Assembly: GCA_003611805.1 (NCBI GenBank)
Contig: RAYM01000050.1
Location: 1 to 38,378 of the forward strand
DNA from: a bacterium 1xD42-87
GTDB lineage: Bacteria > Bacillota > Clostridia > Lachnospirales > Lachnospiraceae
Length of the DNA: 38,378 bases
Reading direction: 5' to 3'
This document shows positions 6,601 through 14,308 of the stretch, piece by piece. Position 1 is the stretch's first letter. Each line of letters starts with the position of its first letter. A model generated the notes under the pieces. That model saw only the letters and a program-made list of their open reading frames with translations. It ran no database searches and was not told where the DNA came from. A program made the position numbers and the translations under genes.

Positions 6601-8106
6601 ATGAACATTAGAGAAGATTATATTTATGCCAGACAGTCCGTTGACCGCAAGGACAGTATCAGTATTGAGAGCCAGATTGACTTCTGCAAGTACGAGCTGA
6701 AAGGCGGCAGCTGCAAGATTTTCAAGGACAAGGGCTATTCGGGGAAGAACACCGACCGGCCCGAGTTCCAGAGACTGCTTGACGAGATCCGTAAAGGGAA
6801 GGTGCGGCGGGTAATCGTCTACAAGCTGGACCGGATCAGCCGCTCCATTCTGGATTTTGCGAACATGATGGAGCTGTTCCAGGAGTACGACGTGGAGTTT
6901 GTTTCCTCCACGGAAAAGTTCGACACCTCCACCCCAATGGGGCGGGCCATGCTGAATATCTGCATTGTGTTCGCCCAGCTGGAACGGGAGACCATCCAGA
7001 AGCGCGTCACGGACGCCTACTATTCCCGGTGCCTGAAAGGCTTCCACATGAGCGGCCAGGCCCCCTACGGCTTCCGGCTGGAGCCGACCACGGTTGAAGG
7101 CATCCGTACAAAAATGATGGTGCCGGACCCGGCAGCCGCAGACCATGTACGCCTGATGTTTGAAATGTACGCCGAGCCTGGGACCTCCTTCGGGGACATC
7201 AGCAGGTACTTTGAGGAAAACGACATCAAGGTTTACGGAAAATCGCTGTTCCGTCCCTTCCTCTCCCAGCTGCTCCGCAACCCGGTATATGCGCAGGCCG
7301 ACCTGGAATTGTATGAGTTCTTCAAGAGCCAGGGGGCGGCAGTCGTCAATGACGCCGCCGACTTCGCCGGGACAAACGGCTGCTATCTCTACCAGGGGCG
7401 GGACGTGAAGGAGGACAAGGACAGGAGCCTGAAAGACCAGATACTTGTTATCGCTCCCCATGAAGGGATTGTTTCCTCTGACACCTGGCTGAAATGCCGG
7501 AAAAAGCTCATGGCGAACATCACCTTCCAGAACGGGAGGAAGGCCCGGAACACATGGCTGGCTGGAAAAGTGAAATGTGGGAAATGCGGATATGCTTTAA
7601 AAGTCACCCGCAACCCTTCCGGCTATGAATACCTCCGGTGTAATAAACGGTCCGACCACAAGGGCTGTCCGGGGTGCGGCACTCTCCGCAAAGTGGAATT
7701 TGAACAGTTTATATTTACCGCTATGGGAGAGAAATTCCGGGATTTCAAACACCTTCGGGGCGGTGAGGAAAAGGCAAACCCGAAATTGACCGCCTATCAA
7801 GTGGAACTGGCACAAGTAGAGGCGGAAATTGAAAAATTACTTGACACGCTGACCGGGGCAAACGCTACCCTGCTTGCCTACGCCAACAAGAAAATCGAGG
7901 AACTGGACACGCGCCGCCAGAAAATCACAAAGGCGATTGCCGATTTATCCGTGGAGACCATTTCCCAGCAGCAGATTGATTTGCTGTCCGGCTATCTGGA
8001 CGACTGGGAGAATATCAGTTTTGAGGATAAGAGGAAAGCCACGGATGGCTTGATTTCATCAATCAGCGCAACCAGCGAGTATGTAAAAATAGAGTGGAAA
8101 ATCTGA
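6601..8106 (+). CDS. Large serine recombinase
   Basis: 501-residue site-specific recombinase. The N-terminal resolvase domain (about 1-150) has the nucleophile Ser13 in YARQSVD, the VYKLDRISRS segment and the LERETIQKR end motif. The recombinase domain follows (about 165-290, with APYGFRL and the PFLSQLLRNPVYAQ segment). A zinc-ribbon comes next (about 325-365: CGKCGY and YLRCN, then CPGCG), followed by a coiled coil (about 395-460). This is the layout of TnpX/TndX-type large serine recombinases that move clostridial elements by insertion and excision through a circle. ATG at 6601 follows AAAGGAG. The gene appears intact and has its own promoter. It may have moved the module into the DUF927-like gene. 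Confidence 0.95.
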   Translation: MNIREDYIYARQSVDRKDSISIESQIDFCKYELKGGSCKIFKDKGYSGKNTDRPEFQRLLDEIRKGKVRRVIVYKLDRISRSILDFANMMELFQEYDVEFVSSTEKFDTSTPMGRAMLNICIVFAQLERETIQKRVTDAYYSRCLKGFHMSGQAPYGFRLEPTTVEGIRTKMMVPDPAAADHVRLMFEMYAEPGTSFGDISRYFEENDIKVYGKSLFRPFLSQLLRNPVYAQADLELYEFFKSQGAAVVNDAADFAGTNGCYLYQGRDVKEDKDRSLKDQILVIAPHEGIVSSDTWLKCRKKLMANITFQNGRKARNTWLAGKVKCGKCGYALKVTRNPSGYEYLRCNKRSDHKGCPGCGTLRKVEFEQFIFTAMGEKFRDFKHLRGGEEKANPKLTAYQVELAQVEAEIEKLLDTLTGANATLLAYANKKIEELDTRRQKITKAIADLSVETISQQQIDLLSGYLDDWENISFEDKRKATDGLISSISATSEYVKIEWKI

Positions 8107-8118
8107 CTTTTCCACTCT
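8091..8118 (+). repeat. 11-bp inverted repeat over the recombinase stop codon
   Basis: AGAGTGGAAAA (8091-8101) pairs with TTTTCCACTCT (8108-8118); the stop codon lies in the six-base loop. There is no long T run after it, so it may be a weak terminator or an RNA-stabilising 3' hairpin. Confidence 0.6.
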
Positions 8119-8166
8119 GCATATCTGAAACATTTCTTTATATCGTTTGTAGCCCCTTGTACACTG

Positions 8167-9478
8167 ATGTTTCGAAGAGAAGATATAAAATCACTGCAAG
8201 CGGGTGTTCGTCATTTAATTAAGCATAAACGTGCAAACCGTTTCTTAGGTGGAAACATAGATGGACTTGATAAAATATGTAGGCAAATTGAAACGATGGA
8301 TTCTACACTATTATCTTGGTATAACAAAGTGGAATGCGGTATTTTTGAGTTCAAAAGACACTCTCTAGAAAAAGAAGTAGATTATTTTATTTTGAATATT
8401 TGGAATGTGAATTCGGCATTCTTAGCAGTAGAGCTGATTGTTTATCTTACAGAAGAAGGGCTGTATTTATCTATATGGTAGAAGCGGCATACAGAAAACG
8501 ACGTATTCCAGTTTCCTTGTGCAGACATATGACCGTAATAGTGGAATCAAGAGTCCATCACGCTTAAATGCCAGTATTCCGGCTGCCGTTAATATGTTGC
8601 TGGAAAATCCCAATGATGTTGTGGTCATGGATGATTTGTTTCCCGCTGATTCTAAAAGAAAAAGAGGTCAGCAAGAGGAAATGATGATAGAAATTACCCG
8701 ATATATTGCGGATGGAACAGTATCGGCGCGGATGAGAGGGAAAGAACTGTCACAGGAGTCGCCTAAATGTGGGGTTATCTTCACGGGAGAATATCTGATT
8801 GGCAGAGGATCGGATGCGGCGCGGCTACTGCCTGTCGAAATGGAAAAGCCGGATACGAAAGAACTACGATATTTTCAGGAACATCCGCTCATTGTGTCAA
8901 CGTTTTATCGCAATTATATAACTTGGTTCATATATAATTATGATGAGATTTGCGACATTTTGGAGCAATTACGGGAAAAGTATGAAACTATCGCGCTATG
9001 TGTGCATGACCGATTGCGCGAGATGTATTTTTTCCTCGGTTCTTCTTACTTCCTTTTTCTGCAATATTTAGTTGAAAAGAAAATATTGCTAGACACGGAT
9101 GCACGCAGACTTTATCTGGCGTTTGATGAGCTGCTTGTAATGCTGGTTGAACAACAGAATGAGCGGGTTATGGGAAAGCAGTTTACAAAATGTGAGCAGG
9201 AAGATTATCTGCAACGTATTCGTACATTATGCAAAACGAAGCAGATGTCCATAGCTAATGATGTAGCCACCTTCGATAAGGAATTGCATGATGGCGTTCT
9301 CCACAGAAAGAAGCTATATTTGCGTGGCGAAAGAGTTCCTGTATACTTTCCGGGGTCTACAATGGAGGATATTGCAGATTATTTGGAGGCACAAGGTGCA
9401 TTAGAGACAGGCAAGATGGGTCGGACAAAACAGATCAGCCGATTAAAAGGGATGCGATTTTACGTCGTTATATTTTAA
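8167..9478 (+). pseudogene. Frameshifted DUF927-like ATPase/helicase gene
   Basis: Two overlapping frames make one protein. The first (8167-8481) encodes the part before the P-loop. From about 8458-8461 the reading continues one base out of frame to 9478. The second part carries a Walker A-like YLYGRSGIQKTT and a Walker B-like VVMDDLF about 50 residues later, then FTGEYLI, consistent with DUF927-type ATPases found near clostridial integrases. A single extra base explains the break. The N-terminus also appears short: family members are usually longer, and the first frame stays open upstream towards the recombinase module, suggesting truncation by that insertion. Sequencing error cannot be excluded. 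Confidence 0.6.
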
Positions 9479-9509
9479 AAAATGCCTTGCTTCAGCGTGA
9501 AGGGATGAA

Positions 9510-9542
9510 ATATGTAAGAGCCACATAGTGGCTCTTACATAT
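9510..9542. repeat. Perfect 15-bp inverted repeat
   Basis: ATATGTAAGAGCCAC (9510-9524) and GTGGCTCTTACATAT (9528-9542) are exact complements with a 3-base loop. It lies between the DUF927-like pseudogene and the excisionase gene. There is no T run, so it may be an operator or a 3' stabilising hairpin rather than a terminator. Confidence 0.7.
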
Positions 9543-9671
9543 TCGCCCCCAATACTTATATATTATCTATTTGAATATGAAATATCGCACGTAAGATATC
9601 GGTTTTCATACAAGAGGATGTTGAAAACAGATGAATTACATGTGTTATAGAATGGGAGAGGAGAGATTATA

Positions 9672-9923
9672 ATGGTAGCAGAAGAAAACAGAATTATTAT
9701 GTATCATGATGATGCTGGAAATGCAAAGCCTGAGCGAGTTCCGATTTATCAGAAAATGACACTGACAATCCGTGAAGCTGCAGAGTACAGCAACATTGGA
9801 ATCAACAAAATTGACGCGATGCTCAAGCAGCCTGGATGTCCCTTTGTACTTTACATAGGAACCCGAAAACTGGTAAAGAGGAAAGAGTTTGAAAACTATA
9901 TTAGCGGAAAAGTAGTGATATAG
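9672..9923 (+). CDS. xis: Excisionase (Tn916 Xis-like)
   Basis: 83-residue Xis/DNA-binding domain protein. The motif LTIREAAEYSNIGINKIDAM (about 32-51) is the winged-helix start of Tn916-type excisionases, and FVLYIGTRKLVKRKEFENYI near the C-terminus is the wing and second helix that end this family. ATG at 9672 follows GGAGAGGAGAG. It stands directly upstream of the tyrosine integrase, the standard xis-int order at an element end. It appears intact although the integrase is frameshifted. Confidence 0.85.
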   Translation: MVAEENRIIMYHDDAGNAKPERVPIYQKMTLTIREAAEYSNIGINKIDAMLKQPGCPFVLYIGTRKLVKRKEFENYISGKVVI

Positions 9924-9963
9924 GCTTTGGTTCGCACTTAACTGAATTGTTTTCAAAATACTG

Positions 9964-10018
9964 TTGATGAAAAAGAGTCTGGCATGATATAATATAAAAT
10001 CGTGTTGGACTCTTTTTC
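9964..10018 (+). promoter_or_regulatory. Integrase promoter inside an 11-bp inverted repeat
   Basis: TTGATG (9964-9969), an 18-base spacer and TATAAT (9988-9993). The arms GAAAAAGAGTC (9969-9979) and GACTCTTTTTC (10008-10018) enclose the -10 box, so a bound protein or a hairpin could control integrase expression. Confidence 0.5.
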
Positions 10019-10077
10019 AAAGCATTAGGATTATTTGCAAAAATAACATCCGTTGTTTTATGAAGGGAGTTCATAAT

Positions 10078-11260
10078 ATGGGTAAAAATTTAAAAGGCAG
10101 AGAATGTGGAAAGGGTATCTGCCAGAGGAAAGACGGGAAATATTCGGCACGCTATTGTGCCAAAGATGGCAGCCGCCGTGAAAAGCATTTTGCTACACTG
10201 CCGGAAGCGAGGAACTGGCTTGCCGATGCACAGTATGAAGACAAGCATAATACGGTAATAGTGGCATCTGATGTTACAGTGGATGAGTGGTTTGACTATT
10301 GGATGGAAAATCTGATTTGCGGGCTTGCCCCTAATACCAGACGCAATTACAGGGAACGATATGTGCAGAATATCCAGCCTGTGATCGGAAATATGCTGAT
10401 GTCGGATGTAAAGCCAATGCATTGCAAGGTGGTTTTGAACCGTATGGAAGTAGATTATGCTGGTTCCACGATCAAGCAGACTTACATTGCAATGGGAACC
10501 ATGTTTCGTGCCGCTGTGAGCAATGATATCATAGCCAAGCATCCGATGGATGGTGTCAGGTATACAAAACCCGTCCGTGCGGTTAGCGATATCCATTTTC
10601 TTACGGTAGAGGAACAGAACAAGTTCCTTGAAGCGGCAAAACGTTCTCACAATTACCGCCAATATGCGCTGCTGTTGGAAACAGGTCTGCGGACGTCGGA
10701 GATGATCGGGCTTACATGGGATTCTATTAAATTGGAAGAAACATACCCTGACTGTCAGCAAAACTTTGGAATACAGGCATCAGACTCATGTATGGAGGGC
10801 GGGACCACCCAAGACTGCTCATAGTTATCGTACTATTCCGCTAACAGATAGGGCATACCAGATTCTGAAAGACTGTTATGAGGAGCGTAATTCCAGAAAG
10901 GAAGCGGAAACACTAACTAATGTACTGGAATATATGGATCGGCGAACCGGTGAGACAAAATACCTTGTTATGAAAGACTTAGTTTTCATAAACTTTCGTA
11001 CAGGGGAACCGGCAAAGAACAGTTCCTATGATACGCACCTGTATAAATTGTGTGATGAGGCGGGAATCAGAAGATTTTGTATGCACGCACTTCGGCATAC
11101 TTACGCTACCAGAGCAATCGAAGCCGGGATGCAGCCGAAGGTACTCCAGCAGCTTCTTGGACATGCGAGCATTAAAACCACGATGGATCGTTATGTGCAT
11201 GTCACGGATGACTCGTTGACGCAGGCTGTTCGCCAGTTTGAACAGAACCGTGTCGTATAA
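10078..11260 (+). pseudogene. int: Tyrosine integrase (Tn916-type), frameshifted
   Basis: The 5' frame runs from 10078 (ATG after GAAGGGAG) and encodes the AT-hook-like N-terminal arm domain (KDGKYSARYCAKDGSRREKH), the SAM-like core-binding domain, and the first catalytic arginine, Arg205, in [12 protein letters not shown]. Near 10744 the frame shifts by one base. The second frame resumes with [11 protein letters not shown] and carries the basic hairpin strand SYRTIPLT, the [10 protein letters not shown] box and [17 protein letters not shown] with the final tyrosine. Together they make a full-length enzyme of about 393 residues with one extra base. As written it is inactive, unless the shift is a sequencing error or recoded. 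It reads towards ychF. Confidence 0.85.
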
Positions 11261-11294
11261 AACACCATGTGTTATTACATATTTTAATGGCAAA

Positions 11295-11314
11295 TTGGTG
11301 CGGACTTGGTGCGG
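11295..11314. repeat. Direct repeat at the element end
   Basis: TTGGTGCGG at 11295-11303 and again at 11306-11314, two bases apart, 35 bases after the integrase stop. The position fits integrase arm-type binding sites next to the attachment site. Confidence 0.55.
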
Positions 11315-11377
11315 TAGAAAATAGAGAGTTTCAAAGAACGCATAAAATCAAGGTTTTTAAGGAGGATATATAGAAAA

Positions 11378-12475
11378 ATGAAACTAGGCATCGTCGGGCT
11401 CCCCAACGTTGGCAAGAGCACCCTTTTTAATTCACTGACAAAGGCAGGGGCGGAATCCGCAAACTACCCTTTCTGTACCATCGACCCGAATATCGGCATC
11501 GTTCCGGTGCCGGATGAGCGGTTAAAGCTTCTCGGGGATATGTACCATTCCAAAAAGGTGACGCCTGCAACGATTGAGTTTGTGGATATCGCAGGGCTTG
11601 TGAAAGGCGCTTCCAAGGGAGAGGGTTTGGGCAACCAGTTCTTAAGCAACATCCGTGAGGTGGACGCGATTGTCCATGTGGTGCGGTGTTTTGAGGATTC
11701 CAATATCGTCCATGTGGACGGTTCCATCGACCCGCTCCGGGATATCGAGACGATCAATCTGGAGCTGATTTTCTCCGATATCGAGATTCTGGAGCGCAGG
11801 ATCGCCAAGACGGCAAAGATCGCCAAGATGGATAAGGCGGCGGCGAAAGAGTACGCCCTGTTGGAGCGGCTCAAGGCGCACTTGGAAGAAGGGAAGCTGG
11901 CGAAAGTGTTTGAGACGGATGACGAGGATGAACTGGCGCTTCTGACTTCTTATAATCTTCTCACCTACAAGCCGGTGATCTTCGCGGCAAATGTGGCGGA
12001 GGACGACCTTTCGGATGACGGCGCGGGCAATGACGGCGTGCAGAAAGTGAAAGCGTTTGCGGCGGAAAACGGCAGCGAGGTATTCGTGATCTGCGCCCAG
12101 ATCGAGCAGGAGATTGCGGAGCTGGACGAGGAAGAGACGGCGATGTTTTTAGAGGACTTGGGGCTGTCGGAGTCCGGTCTGCAGAAGCTGATTCGTGCAA
12201 GCTACCGTCTGCTCGGGCTAATGAGTTTCCTGACGGCGGGCGAGGATGAGACCAGGGCATGGACCATTAAAATAGGTACGAAAGCGCCCCAAGCGGCGGG
12301 AAAGATACATACCGATTTCGAGCGGGGCTTCATCAAGGCGGAAGTGGTCAACTACAAGGACCTTCTGGAGCAGGGCTCCCTTGCGGCGGCGAGAGAGAAA
12401 GGGCTTGTCGGTATGGAAGGAAAGGACTATGTGGTGCAGGACGGGGACGTGATTCTGTTTCGGTTTAACGTGTGA
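11378..12475 (+). CDS. ychF: Redox-regulated ATPase YchF (Obg-like)
   Basis: 365-residue P-loop protein of the Obg/YchF family. The Walker A box GLPNVGKST is at residues 7-15; the G2/G3 region has the DIAGLVKGASKGEGLGNQFL stretch. In place of the guanine-specific NKxD it has NVAE, which fits the NxxE motif that makes YchF prefer ATP. The C-terminal TGS domain ends with the usual DVILFRFNV. YchF is a cytosolic, ribosome-associated ATPase linked to stress response. ATG at 11378 follows AAGGAGG. The family length is about 365, so it is intact. It is the first core gene to the right of the island. Confidence 0.97.
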   Translation: MKLGIVGLPNVGKSTLFNSLTKAGAESANYPFCTIDPNIGIVPVPDERLKLLGDMYHSKKVTPATIEFVDIAGLVKGASKGEGLGNQFLSNIREVDAIVHVVRCFEDSNIVHVDGSIDPLRDIETINLELIFSDIEILERRIAKTAKIAKMDKAAAKEYALLERLKAHLEEGKLAKVFETDDEDELALLTSYNLLTYKPVIFAANVAEDDLSDDGAGNDGVQKVKAFAAENGSEVFVICAQIEQEIAELDEEETAMFLEDLGLSESGLQKLIRASYRLLGLMSFLTAGEDETRAWTIKIGTKAPQAAGKIHTDFERGFIKAEVVNYKDLLEQGSLAAAREKGLVGMEGKDYVVQDGDVILFRFNV

Positions 12476-12492
12476 CAGCAATGAGCAGCTGC

Positions 12493-12606
12493 GCCGGCAG
12501 ACAAGCCAAGAGCGTGACTGCTTGCAGGCAAAGCGCTTGACTTGTCTGCCGGCATAGGGCGAATGCCCGCCATTCATAGAATGCGGCAGCATTCTATGAA
12601 TGGCGG
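12493..12606. repeat. Two successive long perfect inverted repeats between ychF and lgt
   Basis: GCCGGCAGACAAG (12493-12505) pairs with CTTGTCTGCCGGC (12541-12553) around a 35-base loop. CCGCCATTCATAGAATGC (12567-12584) pairs with GCATTCTATGAATGGCGG (12589-12606), an 18-bp stem with a 4-base loop. There is no T run. They may stabilise the ychF transcript, stop leftward or rightward transcription, or be REP-like mobile repeats. Confidence 0.8.
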
Positions 12607-12630
12607 CTGCGTTTAGATAGGAGGTCCGAC

Positions 12631-13536
12631 ATGCAGGATATGATGGGAAGCATGGATATCGCTTTTCCCAATCTGGGAATTTATTTAAAAAATGTGCCGA
12701 AGACATTTACGGTCTTCGGCTTTCCGATTGCCCTCTACGGTGTGATTATTGCCATCGGGGTGCTGGCGGGGGTACTTCTCGCGGCGAAGGTGGCGAAGCT
12801 GGAAAAGCTGGATCCGGATCTGATCTGGGATTTCGCGATCTACGCGATTATCTTTTCCATCATCGGGGCGAGAGTCTATTATGTGATTTTTTCGTGGGAC
12901 AGATACAAGAATGACCTGCTCGGCATCCTTAATCTGCGAAACGGCGGACTGGCGATTTACGGCGCGGTGATTGCCGCGTTCCTGACTCTATGGATTTACT
13001 GCCGGAGAAAAAAGCAGAACTTTTTACAGCTCGCGGATATCTGCGTGCCGGGGCTGGTGCTCGGACAGGTAATCGGCAGATGGGGAAATTTCACGAACAG
13101 GGAAGTTTTCGGGGAGTACACGGAAAGCCTGCTGGCAATGCGCCTGCCGACACAGATGGTCAGGGCGGGAGACATCTCCGAGAAGATCGCCGCCCACATG
13201 GCGGAAGGCGCTAACTACATTCAGGTGCACCCAACCTTCCTCTACGAGAGTTTGTGGAATCTGGCGTTGCTGATCGTGATGCTGCTTTACCGGAAGCACA
13301 AGAAATTTGAAGGAGAACAGTGGTTATTATATCTGGGCGGCTACGGTCTCGGCAGGGCGTGGATCGAAGGCATCCGCACCGACACCCTCTTCCTTCCCCA
13401 CACCACCATAGCGGTCTCGCAGGTGCTGGCGGTCGTCCTCTTCGTCGTCGCGCTGGCGGCGGACATCTTCATCCGTTATTATATAAAAAAGCATATAACA
13501 CCCACAGCCGTGGTAGAAAAAGAGAGCACAGAGTGA
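12631..13536 (+). CDS. lgt: Prolipoprotein diacylglyceryl transferase
   Basis: 301-residue integral membrane enzyme that transfers diacylglycerol to the lipobox cysteine of prolipoproteins, the first step of lipoprotein maturation. There are about seven hydrophobic segments. Family signatures are GARVYYVIF, GGLAIYGAV, the Lgt signature GQVIGRWGNFTNREVFG (about 144-160) and HPTFLYES (about 200-207). ATG at 12631 has AGGAGG nine bases upstream. It is full length and followed by a terminator that overlaps its stop codon. Confidence 0.95.
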   Translation: MQDMMGSMDIAFPNLGIYLKNVPKTFTVFGFPIALYGVIIAIGVLAGVLLAAKVAKLEKLDPDLIWDFAIYAIIFSIIGARVYYVIFSWDRYKNDLLGILNLRNGGLAIYGAVIAAFLTLWIYCRRKKQNFLQLADICVPGLVLGQVIGRWGNFTNREVFGEYTESLLAMRLPTQMVRAGDISEKIAAHMAEGANYIQVHPTFLYESLWNLALLIVMLLYRKHKKFEGEQWLLYLGGYGLGRAWIEGIRTDTLFLPHTTIAVSQVLAVVLFVVALAADIFIRYYIKKHITPTAVVEKESTE

Positions 13537-13558
13537 AACGCCTGTGCCCTCTTTTTTT
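13517..13558 (+). terminator. Terminator of lgt
   Basis: AGAGAGCACAG pairs with CTGTGCCCTCT (stem with one mismatched step), followed by seven Ts. The lgt stop lies in the loop region. Confidence 0.75.
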
Positions 13559-13635
13559 CATTTTCATAACCCATATTACGCCCTCCTCCTGCCGTTCTCC
13601 CCTTAATCTTTTCGTAAGGTTTCTTCCTTTTTTCC

Positions 13636-13664
13636 TTGCATTATCCCCGTGATTGGGGTAGAAT
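13636..13664 (+). promoter_or_regulatory. Promoter of the mraZ division cluster
   Basis: TTGCAT (13636-13641), a 17-base spacer and TAGAAT (13659-13664). The MraZ box array starts seven bases downstream. Confidence 0.7.
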
Positions 13665-13670
13665 TGATGT

Positions 13671-13710
13671 AAAAGTGGTGAAAAGTGGAGTGAAGTGGTA
13701 CGAAGTGGCA
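13671..13710 (+). promoter_or_regulatory. MraZ operator: four boxes at exact 10-bp spacing
   Basis: Successive decamers AAAAGTGGTG, AAAAGTGGAG, TGAAGTGGTA and CGAAGTGGCA each hold the (A)AAGTGG core in the same register. MraZ of Firmicutes and Mollicutes binds such tandem boxes before its own gene to repress the cluster, so this is an autoregulatory operator just downstream of the promoter. Confidence 0.85.
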
Positions 13711-13777
13711 GCAGCATTCCCTTTTTCGTGGCAGACCACATAGGGTACGGTGTTACAGGCGGGCAGGGTGATTGCGT

Positions 13778-14209
13778 ATGTTCATGGGAGAGTACAATCA
13801 CACAATTGACGCAAAGGGCAGGCTGATCATCCCCTCGAAATTCAGGGAAATCCTGGGAGACGCTTTTGTGGTGACCAAGGGGTTGGACGGCTGCCTGTTT
13901 GTGTATGACAACGAAGAGTGGCAACGCTTTGAAGAAAAACTCAGAACCCTGCCCATTACGAATAAAGAGGCGAGACAGTTCGTCCGTTTTTTTCTCGCGG
14001 GAGCAACAGAAGCGGAAGTGGATAAACAGGGAAGGATTCTGATTCCCAATGTCTTGCGGGAATTTGCACAGCTGACGAAGGATGTGGTGTTGGTGGGCGT
14101 CGGCAGCAGGATTGAGATCTGGGGCAGAGAACGCTTTGAAGATACGGCGGCATTCGATGATATGGATGAGATTGCGGAGCACATGGCGGAGCTTGGGCTG
14201 GGAATCTGA
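13778..14209 (+). CDS. mraZ: Transcriptional regulator MraZ
   Basis: 143-residue DNA-binding protein of the AbrB-like fold. Both MraZ domains are visible: [17 protein letters not shown] near the N-terminus and [18 protein letters not shown] in the second half, each with the DxxGR signature. It forms ring oligomers that bind the tandem boxes upstream and controls the division cluster. ATG at 13778 ([15 protein letters not shown]) matches the family start and follows AGGGTGAT; a TTG at 13772 is rejected. The order with rsmH and ftsL is the conserved dcw order. Confidence 0.97.
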   Translation: MFMGEYNHTIDAKGRLIIPSKFREILGDAFVVTKGLDGCLFVYDNEEWQRFEEKLRTLPITNKEARQFVRFFLAGATEAEVDKQGRILIPNVLREFAQLTKDVVLVGVGSRIEIWGRERFEDTAAFDDMDEIAEHMAELGLGI

Positions 14210-14308
14210 GAGGAAGCGGAAAGGTACAAAGTGACTTGGCGGATTCCGGGTGTTTGCAGAATTGCGAAGCAATGGAGCAATGCGGATATATGAAAGAGGA
14301 CAGACAAC

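Larger units (their letters stand above)
4965..8160 (+). mobile_element. GC-rich serine-recombinase module
   Basis: A sigma-like factor, conserved-looking non-coding DNA, two small ORFs and a large serine recombinase share one orientation and a visibly higher GC content than both flanks. Three of the five dispersed repeats lie inside it. The right side ends soon after the recombinase stop, where AT-rich DUF927-like sequence begins. No terminal core could be proven; the limits are approximate. Confidence 0.4.
1..11314. mobile_element. Composite, partly decayed mobile island (left end outside the window)
   Basis: Everything up to ychF looks accessory: cargo genes, a large serine recombinase, and an excisionase plus Tn916-type integrase next to the conserved ychF gene, where an element end is expected. 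Base composition changes abruptly, from AT-rich cargo to a GC-rich recombinase module at about 4.96-8.12 kb and back to AT-rich. Two genes near the right end (DUF927-like ATPase and integrase) carry frameshifts, so the outer element is probably no longer autonomous. The left end is not visible. The right end is inferred to lie between the integrase stop and the ychF ribosome site. Confidence 0.6.

Noticed and set aside
6541..7461. 306-residue minus-strand reading frame
   Set aside because: It is antisense to the well-supported serine recombinase and has no ribosome site or known motif.
10078..11260. Programmed frameshift in the integrase
   Set aside because: No slippery heptamer or stimulatory structure is evident at the break; a simple extra base is more likely.
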